Positions 5,176 to 11,439 of a DNA stretch of 11,439 nucleotides are shown piece by piece. A program made the position numbers and the translations under genes. The notes beneath the pieces are model-generated. The model saw nothing but the letters and a program-made list of their open reading frames with translations, was not told where the DNA came from and made no database searches. Numbering within the stretch: the stretch's first letter is position 1; each line of letters begins with the position of its first letter. The stretch is from an uncultured Candidatus Saccharibacteria bacterium (GTDB taxonomy: Bacteria > Patescibacteria > Saccharimonadia > Saccharimonadales > UBA6022), in assembly GCA_946479665.1 (NCBI GenBank), contig CAMLGO010000019.1, forward strand, positions 1 to 11,439, given 5' to 3'.

Positions 5176-7791
5176 TTAACGATTCTTCTTGCGATTTTGG
5201 CGCTGCGTTTTTTTCTTCTTGCGTGCGTCATTTTTGATCTTGTTCTGATCACTTGCCGACTTTGCTTTTGTCGTCTTGAAATCACTATCACGGCTATCTT
5301 CACCGCCCGTTACTTCATTGACGCCTTTCTCGACAGCCTGTTCGGCAAGTCGAGTCAGCTCAGTGTCATACTCTTCGTCGGCCTGGGCCACAACATCGTG
5401 CTTGTGCACGTGCATCACTGTACGAAGCACTTCATCACGGAGTGACGACTGAAGACCATGGAACAAATGCTGTGATTCAGAGCGATATTCTACAAGCGGA
5501 TCGCGCTGACCTACACTGCGCCAGTGAATACCCTCGCGAAGGTGCTGCATGTTTTCAAGATGCTGCATCCACAATGTATCAAGTACCTGTAGATAGACTT
5601 CACGCTCTACTTTACGAAGAATCTCCTCGCTTAGCTCGGCTTCCTTTGCTTTATAGAGCTTTTTAGCCTCTTTTTGGGCGAGTTCAAAACGAAGCTTGTC
5701 TTTCTTTTCTTCGCCAATGGCTTTGATCTTCTTGGCTGGAAGTGGGAATACACCCTCGAATTCCTCGGCAAAAAGTCGATTATTCTTGGCTGGCAATACA
5801 GTAAGCTCTGTCAGTTTCTCATCAATCAGGCGTTCGATCTCTGGCTTGATATCGCTTCCTTCAAGAATCTTGCGACGCATCGTGTATACGACACGGCGAT
5901 GACGGTTGATAACGTTGTCGTATTGAACAACATTTTTACGCGTATCGAAGTTGTAGCCTTCGACACGCTTTTGCGCTGCTTCAAGTGTTTTACTGACGGC
6001 CTTATTTTGAATTGGCGTTTCTTCATCCACTCCAAGTCGGTCCATCAAAGCTGCAATACGCTCGCCTTGGAAAATACGCATGAGGTCATCTTCGGTTGAG
6101 ACAAAGAACTGTGTCTCACCTGGATCTCCCTGACGTCCACCACGTCCACGTAGCTGATTATCAATACGGCGAGATTCGTGTCGCTCTGAGCCGATCACCA
6201 CAAGCCCACCAAGCTCCTTGACGCCCTCGCCAAGCTTAATATCGGTACCACGACCGGCAATGTTGGTCGCAAGAGTAATTGCGCCCTTTTCACCAGCCTT
6301 TTCAACGATTGCCGCTTCACGCTCGTTGTTTTTAGCATTCAGCAGTTCATATGGAACTTTCTCTTTATCGAGATATTTCGCAATCAGCTCATTCTTGGCA
6401 ATCGAGGCAGAACCAACGAGCACTGGACGACCTTCGTCATGGTACTGTTTAATCGCATCGGCAACAGCCTTCAGCTTGCCCTTCTCGGTCTTAAAGATAA
6501 GATCCTCATGGTCGATACGTGCCAGCGGACGGTTCGATGGAATTTGAATAACATCGAGGCTATAGATCTGTTGGAATTCCTCTGCTTCGGTAAACGCCGT
6601 ACCGGTCATGCCAGATAGCTTCTTGTACAAGCGGAAGTAGTTCTGGAATGAAACAGTCGCGAGCGTCATACTCTCTTGTAGCACGGCTACGTTTTCTTTG
6701 GCTTCAATTGCCTGATGAAGACCTTCGTTGTAGCGACGACCTTGCATCAAACGACCAGTATGCTCGTCAACGATAATCACTTCGCCGTCGTTTGTAACGA
6801 CGTAGTCTTTGTCACGTTTAAAGAGAGTCTGGGCGCGAAGCGCCTGGTCCATGTGGTAGACAGATCGAACGTATTCAGGCGTATAGAGGTTCTTAATACC
6901 CAGCATCTTTTGAACGCGCTCAACCCCAAGGTCTGTCAACGACACGCTGCGGCGTTTTTCATCGAGGATATAATCGTCTGATTTTAGCTTGGCTGCGATC
7001 TTACTAAACTGATAATAACTATCTGGATTCTCGGCAGCTGGCGCGCTAATAATGAGCGGCGTACGAGCTTCGTCAATAAGGATTGAGTCAACTTCGTCGA
7101 CGATCGCGAAGTTGAGTTCGCGCTGACGTAGCAGATCCATATCATCAACCATGTTGTCGCGAAGATAATCGAATCCAAATTCATTATTGGTGCCATAGGT
7201 AATATCTGCGGCATACGCTTCTTTGCGGCTAACCGGACGGAGCTTGCGCATACGAGGATCGTCGTGTTTCTCGTTGTCGAATTTCGGATCGTAGACAAAT
7301 GAGGCCTCATTGATGATAACACCCGTGCTAAGCCCTAGGAAGTAGTAGAGCTCACCCATCCAGCTAGCGTCACGCTGCGCAAGGTAATCGTTGACCGTAA
7401 CGACATGCACACCCTTGCCCTCAAGGGCGTTCAGGTATGTCGGTAGTGTAGCGACAAGGGTTTTACCTTCACCGGTTTTCATTTCGGCAACGTTACCTTC
7501 ATGAAGGGCCATGCCACCGATCAGCTGTACGTCGAAATGGCGCATTCCGAGAACACGATCACTTGCTTCGCGCACTAATGCAAACGCGTCAGGAAGTAGC
7601 ACATCAACGGCTTCCTTCCCCTCAAGGCGCTGCTTAAACTCAGCTGTTTTCGCCTTCAATTCAGTCTTATTGAGTTTTTTATACGACTCAGTCAAGTCAT
7701 TAATCGTAATAACCTTCTTCTGTAATCGCTTAAGAATCCGCTGCTGCGGATCTCCAAACACCTTTGTCAGTGCTTTTTGACTGCTTACCAT
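5176..7791 (-). CDS. secA: Protein translocase ATPase SecA, without C-terminal zinc finger
   Basis: Motor ATPase that drives preproteins through SecYEG at the membrane. The 871 residues show MKTGEGKT (Walker A, 104-111), VTVNDYLAQRD (131-141), DITYGTNNEFGFDYLRD (196-212), DEVDSILIDEA (232-242), GMTGTAF (394-400), TNIAGRGTDIKLG (509-521) and GSERHESRRIDNQLRGRGGRQ (534-554), then the helical scaffold around MQHLREGIHWRSVGQRDPL (748-766). Two oddities are visible. About 25 extra residues (roughly 161-188, rich in D, R and K) sit before KEAYAADITYG compared with E. coli. The C-terminus ends in a basic tail (852-871) in place of the usual CxCxS...CH zinc motif used for SecB and phospholipid contact. 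The ATG at 7791 follows GAGGG by 9 nt. It heads the secA - M16 - murD cluster. The stop is TAA. Confidence 0.97.
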   Translation of the reverse strand: MVSSQKALTKVFGDPQQRILKRLQKKVITINDLTESYKKLNKTELKAKTAEFKQRLEGKEAVDVLLPDAFALVREASDRVLGMRHFDVQLIGGMALHEGNVAEMKTGEGKTLVATLPTYLNALEGKGVHVVTVNDYLAQRDASWMGELYYFLGLSTGVIINEASFVYDPKFDNEKHDDPRMRKLRPVSRKEAYAADITYGTNNEFGFDYLRDNMVDDMDLLRQRELNFAIVDEVDSILIDEARTPLIISAPAAENPDSYYQFSKIAAKLKSDDYILDEKRRSVSLTDLGVERVQKMLGIKNLYTPEYVRSVYHMDQALRAQTLFKRDKDYVVTNDGEVIIVDEHTGRLMQGRRYNEGLHQAIEAKENVAVLQESMTLATVSFQNYFRLYKKLSGMTGTAFTEAEEFQQIYSLDVIQIPSNRPLARIDHEDLIFKTEKGKLKAVADAIKQYHDEGRPVLVGSASIAKNELIAKYLDKEKVPYELLNAKNNEREAAIVEKAGEKGAITLATNIAGRGTDIKLGEGVKELGGLVVIGSERHESRRIDNQLRGRGGRQGDPGETQFFVSTEDDLMRIFQGERIAALMDRLGVDEETPIQNKAVSKTLEAAQKRVEGYNFDTRKNVVQYDNVINRHRRVVYTMRRKILEGSDIKPEIERLIDEKLTELTVLPAKNNRLFAEEFEGVFPLPAKKIKAIGEEKKDKLRFELAQKEAKKLYKAKEAELSEEILRKVEREVYLQVLDTLWMQHLENMQHLREGIHWRSVGQRDPLVEYRSESQHLFHGLQSSLRDEVLRTVMHVHKHDVVAQADEEYDTELTRLAEQAVEKGVNEVTGGEDSRDSDFKTTKAKSASDQNKIKNDARKKKKTQRQNRKKNR

Positions 7792-7824
7792 ATTAAGAAT
7801 CCCTCGCTTCTGAAACTTCTGTCA

Positions 7825-7840
7825 AATACTATGAAGTATT
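7825..7840. repeat. Inverted repeat over the secA promoter start region
   Basis: Perfect 6-bp arms (AATACT and AGTATT) around a 4-nt centre (ATGA on the plus strand). It runs from within the -10 box to about +7 of the predicted secA transcript. It could be an operator or a small 5' hairpin; short AT-rich repeats also arise by chance. Confidence 0.35.
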
Positions 7841-7843
7841 ATA
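7838..7843 (-). promoter_or_regulatory. Putative -10 box (TATAAT) of secA
   Basis: A perfect TATAAT on the minus strand in the 94-nt gap between hpf and secA. It has no TG extension and no good -35 partner. The predicted start is near 7831, with a leader of about 40 nt containing the GAGGG ribosome site. No terminator is visible after hpf, so read-through from hpf may also supply secA. Confidence 0.5.
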
Positions 7844-7885
7844 CGCTGTTTGCCTGCGAGATAAAAGCCTGATAACAGATAAAAA

Positions 7886-8257
7886 CTAGAGTTCGCGGGC
7901 GTAGCTGCGCTTAAAGCGGCTCATGACGCCACGACGGCCAACGTGTGAGATGGTCGCCTCTTTGTACTTTCGAAGCTGCGTCGCAAGTTTTGCTTCAACA
8001 ATATCGACTGCTGCAAGCATATTAACGGTCGTGTCCTTGGCGGTCAAAATTTTGTCGGGCACATTCAAAATAATCTCGGCCTCGTATTTATTGCCGTGTG
8101 CTCGGTTGACTTCTTTAAGTTTTACATCGGCGGTGACGCTTTTACGCGCATGCCGCGGGAGATAGCGATCCAGCCGTCCGACTTTTTTGATGACATATTT
8201 TTTGGTGGTCTCATCAATGTCGTATTTGACGCCTGTGATATCGACTTGTGTAATCAT
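7886..8257 (-). CDS. hpf: Ribosome hibernation promoting factor (HPF/RaiA family)
   Basis: Small ribosome-binding protein that blocks the decoding centre of idle 30S subunits and stabilises inactive ribosomes. The 123 residues fit the beta-alpha-beta-beta-beta-alpha fold: ITQVDITGVKYDIDETTKKYVIKKVGRLDRYLP (2-34), then SVTADVKLKEV and KYEAEIILNVPDKILTAKDTTVNMLAAVDIVEAKLATQLRKYK, which are typical of the family. It is longer than the roughly 95-residue short HPF by a basic tail (RRGVMSRFKRSYAREL, 108-123), but lacks the dimerisation domain of long HPF (about 180 residues). The ATG at 8257 follows a near-perfect AGGAGGG. The gene upstream of secA is the same pairing as in many Firmicutes. The symbol follows family usage; raiA or yfiA are alternatives. 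The stop is TAG. Confidence 0.92.
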   Translation of the reverse strand: MITQVDITGVKYDIDETTKKYVIKKVGRLDRYLPRHARKSVTADVKLKEVNRAHGNKYEAEIILNVPDKILTAKDTTVNMLAAVDIVEAKLATQLRKYKEATISHVGRRGVMSRFKRSYAREL

Positions 8258-8261
8258 GCTA

Positions 8262-8268
8262 CCCTCCT
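8262..8268 (-). promoter_or_regulatory. Strong Shine-Dalgarno (AGGAGGG) of hpf
   Basis: The best ribosome binding site in the window; its GGAGG core ends 5 nt before the ATG. It fixes the start of hpf. Confidence 0.85.
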
Positions 8269-8293
8269 GTTTGTTGTAAGGTTTGGTACTTTT

Positions 8294-8302
8294 ATTATAG
8301 CA
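8294..8302 (-). promoter_or_regulatory. Extended -10 promoter of hpf (TGCTATAAT)
   Basis: The minus strand reads TGC-TATAAT, the same nonamer as at prfB. The predicted start is near 8287, with a leader of about 30 nt containing the strong ribosome site. No convincing -35 hexamer lies upstream. The remaining gap (8303-8366) shows nothing else I can support. Confidence 0.68.
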
Positions 8303-8366
8303 GCTTTGCCGAGTTTTGACCCGGGATAAGCAGCGCCTATCATATTATTACTATCTGGCCATAGAA

Positions 8367-8402
8367 GGAAAAGCGCCCCGTCCAAAACATAGACAGGGCG
8401 CT
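8367..8402 (-). terminator. Rho-independent terminator after the 96-aa gene
   Basis: On the minus strand, AGCGCCCTGTC (8402-8392) pairs with GACGGGGCGCT (8382-8372), an 11-bp stem with one G-U pair and a 9-nt loop. TTTTCC follows directly. It lies 38 nt after the TAG of the 96-aa gene and before the hpf promoter, so it would end transcripts from that gene and any read-through from serS. The T-tract is short, so efficiency may be partial. Confidence 0.8.
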
Positions 8403-8439
8403 CCTTTACGCGTACAAACAGGGCTCAATAAGCGCCACG

Positions 8440-8730
8440 CTAGCGTTCAAGTACGTAGTAGGCTCCGTCGCCACCGACAGAAATCTTGGCAAAGATTTCC
8501 TGACGGTCGCCGAAGCCAAACAGTTCAAGAATCTCGCTCGCGATATGCGGCCCAGTACCCTCGTAACCGGCGACTGCGCAGGCAAAGCGCAATCCCTCCC
8601 GCTCATTTTGAAGCGTTAGATCATAGCGCGTTACAACCGCACGATTGAATCGACGATGCGACTGCTTTTTAGCAATCTCAAGGGCGTTAAAACTATGGGT
8701 GTCACCGGCTTCTGTCACCAGAACGGACAC
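8440..8730 (-). CDS. Small hypothetical protein, 96 aa, GTG start
   Basis: I do not recognise this protein. It is soluble, with no signal peptide or membrane segment, and has one cysteine (51). A basic stretch (KKQSHRRFNR, 21-30) is followed by a likely beta strand (AVVTRYDLTLQN), a Gly-rich turn (GYEGTGP, 55-61), a helix (HIASEILELFGFG) and a final GGDGAYYVLE (87-95), so it looks like a small folded alpha/beta domain. The coding case rests on a consensus promoter upstream, a terminator downstream and protein-like composition. The GTG at 8730 comes directly after an in-frame TAA, so the reading frame cannot extend further; no clear Shine-Dalgarno precedes it. A GTG at codon 5 (8718) is an alternative. 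The stop is TAG. The plus-strand reading frame across the same bases has no signals. Confidence 0.68.
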   Translation of the reverse strand: MSVLVTEAGDTHSFNALEIAKKQSHRRFNRAVVTRYDLTLQNEREGLRFACAVAGYEGTGPHIASEILELFGFGDRQEIFAKISVGGDGAYYVLER

Positions 8731-8780
8731 TTACACCACACTCGCTTTCGTGTTGCACTACATTGTAAAGGACAAGTATA

Positions 8781-8809
8781 ATTATAGAACTTATTTAATA
8801 GATTGTCAA
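8781..8809 (-). promoter_or_regulatory. Full consensus sigma70-type promoter of the 96-aa gene
   Basis: The minus strand has TTGACA (8809-8804), exactly 17 nt of spacer, and TATAAT (8786-8781): both hexamers perfect. It is the strongest promoter in the window. Transcription would start near 8774, with a 44-nt leader, and end at the terminator near 8370, giving a message of about 400 nt. The -35 box lies directly after the serS stop codon. Confidence 0.88.
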
Positions 8810-8814
8810 TCTAT
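8798..8814. repeat. 17-bp palindrome covering the -35 box, candidate operator
   Basis: Perfect 8-bp arms, ATAGATTG and CAATCTAT, around one central base. It contains the whole -35 hexamer (8804-8809) and the serS stop codon (8811-8813). The single-base centre fits a dimeric DNA-binding protein site better than a terminator hairpin, and no T-tract follows. A chance origin in this AT-rich stretch cannot be excluded. Confidence 0.5.
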
Positions 8815-10109
8815 AGAGTCGACTTGCCACCAAGGTAAGGCCGTAGAGCAGTCGGAATAGCAACATTCCCCTGTTCATCCTGACCATTTTCGATAATCGC
8901 AATCATAATGCGCCCAAGTGCGAATGCCGTTGCGTCGTTGGTATGAACCAACTCAAGCTCACCACTCTCACGACGAACGCGAGTCTTGAGGCGACGGCTC
9001 TGGTAGTCGGTCATATAGTCGGCAGTGTGCGTTTCACGATATTTATCCTGACCAGGTAGCCACGTTTCCATATCAATACCGCGAGCATTCGGTTTGCCGA
9101 TGTCGGCCGTACATTTTTGAATCACCTGATACGGCAGTCCGAGTGTTGCAAGGAGGTATTCCTGGATCGCTACGAATAAGAGGTGCTCTTTGAGACCATC
9201 CTCGCCAGTCGTAAAGCTTTCCATCTCGAGCTTGTCGAATTGGTGCATACGAAGGATACCTTCCATGTCTTTACCGTACGTACCAGCCTCGCGACGGAAG
9301 CTGCTCGCGTAGCCGATGTAGCGAAGCGGCAATTGAGACTCTTCGAAGATTTCATCTGCGTGCATGCTTCCAAGGACATGCTCGGCACTACCTTGGAGCC
9401 ATAGGTCGTCGCCTTCAAGCTTATAACGGTCATCGCGCGGCTCAAGACGATCCATCGCATCATAGAGTTCGGTGCGGATCATTAGCGGTGGCAAGATTGG
9501 CGTGAACGGCTTTATTGCCACATCGAGCCCTGCCTTCTCGGCGATAATGCGTAACGTGTTCTCATCAGTGACGGTATCAAGAACAAACTGGATAATACCA
9601 AACTGCAACTTCACCAGGTCGCCTTTAATATAAGCGAATCGACTTCCAGCAACCTTGGCGGCGCGCTCTTTGTCGATCCAATCGCGCCGTGCAGCGATTT
9701 CGGCGTGATTGCGTGGCGCAAAACCAAAGACCGTTTTGTCGCCAACAGTTTTGGCAAGCACGTTTTCATCTTCGGTTGCGCCAATCGGCACGTCGTCGGC
9801 GGCCATATTTGGCACAAGCTTTAGAAGTGTCGTGAAGGCATCGTCTGCCTCCTTGAGATTTGCCTCGACAGCCATCAAGGACTCCTTGATGGCTTTGCCT
9901 TCTTCGACAAGCTCCGGTGTCGGGCGACCGCCCTTCATCTGCGACGAGACAAGATTCCGTTTTTCACGCAGCTCATCAGCCTGCTGTTGCAAGTTGCGCT
10001 TGACGCCGTCCCATCGGAGCAGCTCATCAATGTTTACTTCGTAGCCTTTATTGCGTGCATTCGTCTGCACAGCCTCGGCATTGTCGCGGATAAAACGGAT
10101 ATCTAACAT
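8811..10109 (-). CDS. serS: Seryl-tRNA synthetase
   Basis: Class II synthetase that charges tRNA-Ser with serine. The 432 residues match the usual 420-430. The N-terminal long coiled-coil arm that grips the tRNA (about 1-110) includes QQQADELREKRNLVSSQMKG (41-60). The catalytic core has motif 1 near PFTPILPPLMIRTE (201-214), motif 2 SFRREAGTYGKDMEGILRMHQFDKLE (begins at 270) and motif 3 GRIMIAIIENGQDEQGN (399-415) ending at LRPYLGG. Some serine-pocket motifs diverge: QGSAE (239-243) replaces the usual TAE, HTADY (361-365) stands where most bacteria have SSCSN, and NDAT (391-394) replaces the N-G-S/T pattern, with Thr394 at the usual Ser/Thr position. The ATG at 10109 has no Shine-Dalgarno and may be the first transcribed base. 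It follows the ABC permease by 46 nt. The stop is TAG. Confidence 0.96.
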   Translation of the reverse strand: MLDIRFIRDNAEAVQTNARNKGYEVNIDELLRWDGVKRNLQQQADELREKRNLVSSQMKGGRPTPELVEEGKAIKESLMAVEANLKEADDAFTTLLKLVPNMAADDVPIGATEDENVLAKTVGDKTVFGFAPRNHAEIAARRDWIDKERAAKVAGSRFAYIKGDLVKLQFGIIQFVLDTVTDENTLRIIAEKAGLDVAIKPFTPILPPLMIRTELYDAMDRLEPRDDRYKLEGDDLWLQGSAEHVLGSMHADEIFEESQLPLRYIGYASSFRREAGTYGKDMEGILRMHQFDKLEMESFTTGEDGLKEHLLFVAIQEYLLATLGLPYQVIQKCTADIGKPNARGIDMETWLPGQDKYRETHTADYMTDYQSRRLKTRVRRESGELELVHTNDATAFALGRIMIAIIENGQDEQGNVAIPTALRPYLGGKSTL

Positions 10110-10115
10110 ACGCCT

Positions 10116-10124
10116 ATTGTACCA
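10116..10124 (-). promoter_or_regulatory. Extended -10 promoter of serS (TGGTACAAT), predicted leaderless
   Basis: The minus strand reads TGG-TACAAT. Its last base (10116) is exactly 7 nt from the A of the ATG (10109), so +1 falls on the start codon. No good -35 hexamer is visible. Confidence 0.58.
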
Positions 10125-10141
10125 CCGTAAAGAGAGGTGGT
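10121..10141. repeat. Inverted repeat ACCACC / GGTGGT next to the serS -10 box
   Basis: 6-bp perfect arms (10121-10126 and 10136-10141) with a 9-nt loop, in the 46-nt gap between the permease and serS. It touches the -10 box. On the minus strand no T-tract follows, so it is a weak case for a terminator of the permease; an operator or chance repeat is possible. Confidence 0.35.
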
Positions 10142-10155
10142 GATAGAAATTTTAT

Positions 10156-11439
10156 TTATTCGGTACGAAGTGCTTCGATCGGATCGAGCTTTGCTGCTTT
10201 TCGAGCTGGCAAAATACCCGCGCCGACAGAGATGAACATCAAGCCAGCAACCACAACAACAATCGACAGCGGCTCAAAGATAAGTAATCGCGTACCCTCT
10301 TCCAACTCAAGTACCTTGGTGATAAACGGATTCCCTATTGTACCGGCAACAAAAGCCAGCCCGGCGCCGATCGTACCACCCAAGAAGCCAATCCAAGCAG
10401 CCTCGAATTTAAACAAACGACCAACGTCACGACGGCGCATACCGAGCGCCTTCATAAGGCCGATCTGCTGTGTTCGCTCAAGTACGCTAATATACTGCGT
10501 ATTAATGATGCCAAAAATTGAGGTCAGTACGGCCAGTGCACCGAAACCAAGCAGAATTCCCTGGAGCACGTTAATAAAGCTAAACATCGTACTCATAAGG
10601 TCTTCAGCCGTCTGCGCATCATATTCCATGCCCGATAGCGTCTCTTTGACCGTTTCAGCAGACACATCAGCCTTTGTGCGCACAATCGCCGCAAAGTAAT
10701 TACCGTACCCTGGTGTATTTTGCATACTAAAATCATACATCTGCTTCGCCACATCCGATGATACCTGCAGCGCCGTGCCATTCGTAAATGATAGAGACGA
10801 CGATTTATAAACGGCCGCGACAGTAAGGCTGAATGTCTTATCTTCCGAGCCCGCTGATGCCGCTTTGCCAACAACTAACTCAACCGTCTTACCAATCGCC
10901 TCTTGATCACTCGAGAATCCAAGTGCCTTACGATAATCTTCGGTAATAACAATGTCATTCATGCCGAGCTTGTCGACATTTCCAGCCACGTACTCTTGCT
11001 TCACACTTTGGTTATACGTATTTACGGAAGCCTGATATTTCTTCTGGCCAGCCCGTGTGACATACTTTGCGTCAAGCGTATAGGCCGGCTGCACGCTCTC
11101 TACACCGTCAATCTTTTCGATCTTGTCGATATCAGCCTGGGTGAGCTGCTTAAACTTGAATCCAGCACCCACCGTTTCAGTTGAACCACCTTCGCTATAC
11201 TCCTGTGGTGCAGATTGGTCGGAGATGCCACCGAGATCCTCCTGCTTCTGCTGCACCCGTAGCTCGTGAACATCCGTGTTGGCACTCACGAGATCCTCTG
11301 TGTACTGCCGTCCCCCGGCACCAGCCGCAAGACTGAGAGTAATCGTGAAGGCGCCAACGCCGATAGCGAGGCTCGTAAGAAGCGTCCGCGCTTTGGCCTG
11401 ACGCAAGCTTCGCCCAGCTCGCCGAATCGTATCTATTAG
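10156..11439 (-). CDS. ABC transporter permease, MacB/FtsX-like (5' end beyond the right edge)
   Basis: Membrane component of a type VII ABC system (the MacB/FtsX/LolC group), which uses ATP hydrolysis in the cytoplasm to move an extracytoplasmic domain. 427 residues are visible. TM1 lies at about 19-40 (LLTSLAIGVGAFTITLSLAAG), then an extracytoplasmic MacB-like domain of about 240 residues, then three helices at about 287-313, 345-368 and 390-411. It ends in ILPARKAAKLDPIEALRTE, a hallmark of this family. The cytoplasmic loop ERTQQIGLMKALGMRRRDVGRLF contacts the ATPase. The frame is open to base 11439 (LIDTIRRAGRSLRQAKARTLL), so the TTG at 11406 is not a believable start; the true one should lie a few codons outside. 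The partner ATPase is not in view, probably upstream. The transported substrate is unknown. The stop is TAA. Confidence 0.9.
   Translation of the reverse strand, partial: LIDTIRRAGRSLRQAKARTLLTSLAIGVGAFTITLSLAAGAGGRQYTEDLVSANTDVHELRVQQKQEDLGGISDQSAPQEYSEGGSTETVGAGFKFKQLTQADIDKIEKIDGVESVQPAYTLDAKYVTRAGQKKYQASVNTYNQSVKQEYVAGNVDKLGMNDIVITEDYRKALGFSSDQEAIGKTVELVVGKAASAGSEDKTFSLTVAAVYKSSSLSFTNGTALQVSSDVAKQMYDFSMQNTPGYGNYFAAIVRTKADVSAETVKETLSGMEYDAQTAEDLMSTMFSFINVLQGILLGFGALAVLTSIFGIINTQYISVLERTQQIGLMKALGMRRRDVGRLFKFEAAWIGFLGGTIGAGLAFVAGTIGNPFITKVLELEEGTRLLIFEPLSIVVVVAGLMFISVGAGILPARKAAKLDPIEALRTE

Noticed and set aside
5023..5445. 140-aa plus-strand reading frame opposite the secA 3' end
   Set aside because: Its hydrophobic composition is a shadow of the Lys/Arg-rich SecA tail read in antisense; it overlaps two well-supported genes.
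7820..7825. TTGACA on the minus strand upstream of secA as a -35 box
   Set aside because: It lies downstream of the TATAAT, and no -10 sequence is found 16-18 nt after it.
8316..8648. 110-aa plus-strand reading frame across the 96-aa gene
   Set aside because: It lies on top of the terminator and opposite a gene with a consensus promoter. It has no ribosome site and its composition (many R, Q and H) looks like an antisense shadow.
10121..10141. ACCACC/GGTGGT repeat as a terminator of the permease
   Set aside because: No T-tract follows on the minus strand, and the repeat overlaps the serS promoter; kept only as a repeat of uncertain role.
11404..11406. TTG at 11406 as the start of the ABC permease
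   Set aside because: The frame continues to the edge with residues typical of the family N-terminus (IRRAGRSLRQAKARTLL); the true start should be outside the window.

Overview
This looks like a chromosomal core-gene segment from a Candidate Phyla Radiation bacterium, most likely Candidatus Saccharibacteria (TM7) or a close relative. The reasons are the reduced, divergent versions of housekeeping proteins (SecA without its C-terminal zinc finger, an unusual SerRS active site), very short gaps between genes, and a start-proximal promoter style suggesting leaderless mRNAs. The phylum assignment is an inference from overall impression, not from a marker tree. Base composition is near 50% GC throughout, and I see no mobile element, tRNA, rRNA, CRISPR array or foreign island. 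No stretch above 300 bases lacks a gene.

Every supported gene lies on the minus strand, so transcription runs from high to low coordinates. In that order: a MacB/FtsX-type ABC permease cut by the right edge (10156-11439); serS (8811-10109); a small unknown 96-aa gene with its own near-ideal promoter and a terminator (8440-8730); hpf, the ribosome hibernation factor (7886-8257); a tight cluster of secA, an M16 zinc peptidase and murD (7791 down to 2570); a membrane-anchored unknown protein of 228 aa (1752-2438); prfB (630-1712); and ftsE, cut by the left edge (1-564), presumably followed by ftsX outside the window.

The functions are translation (SerRS, RF2, HPF), protein export (SecA), peptidoglycan precursor synthesis (MurD), cell division and wall-hydrolase control (FtsE), and proteolysis (M16). 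The order hpf - secA - prfB - ftsE recalls the arrangement known in Bacillus subtilis, but here M16, murD and the 228-aa gene sit between secA and prfB.

The least ordinary signals are regulatory. ftsE, prfB and serS have a good -10 box so close to the ATG that the predicted 5' leader is 0-4 nt. hpf, secA, the M16 gene and the 228-aa gene have Shine-Dalgarno sites. The 96-aa gene has a perfect TTGACA-17-TATAAT promoter overlaid by a 17-bp palindrome. None of the nine visible stop codons is TGA (six TAG, three TAA), although an intact RF2 gene is present. I did not find a clear new multi-gene system. The unexplained parts are the 96-aa unit and the 228-aa membrane protein.
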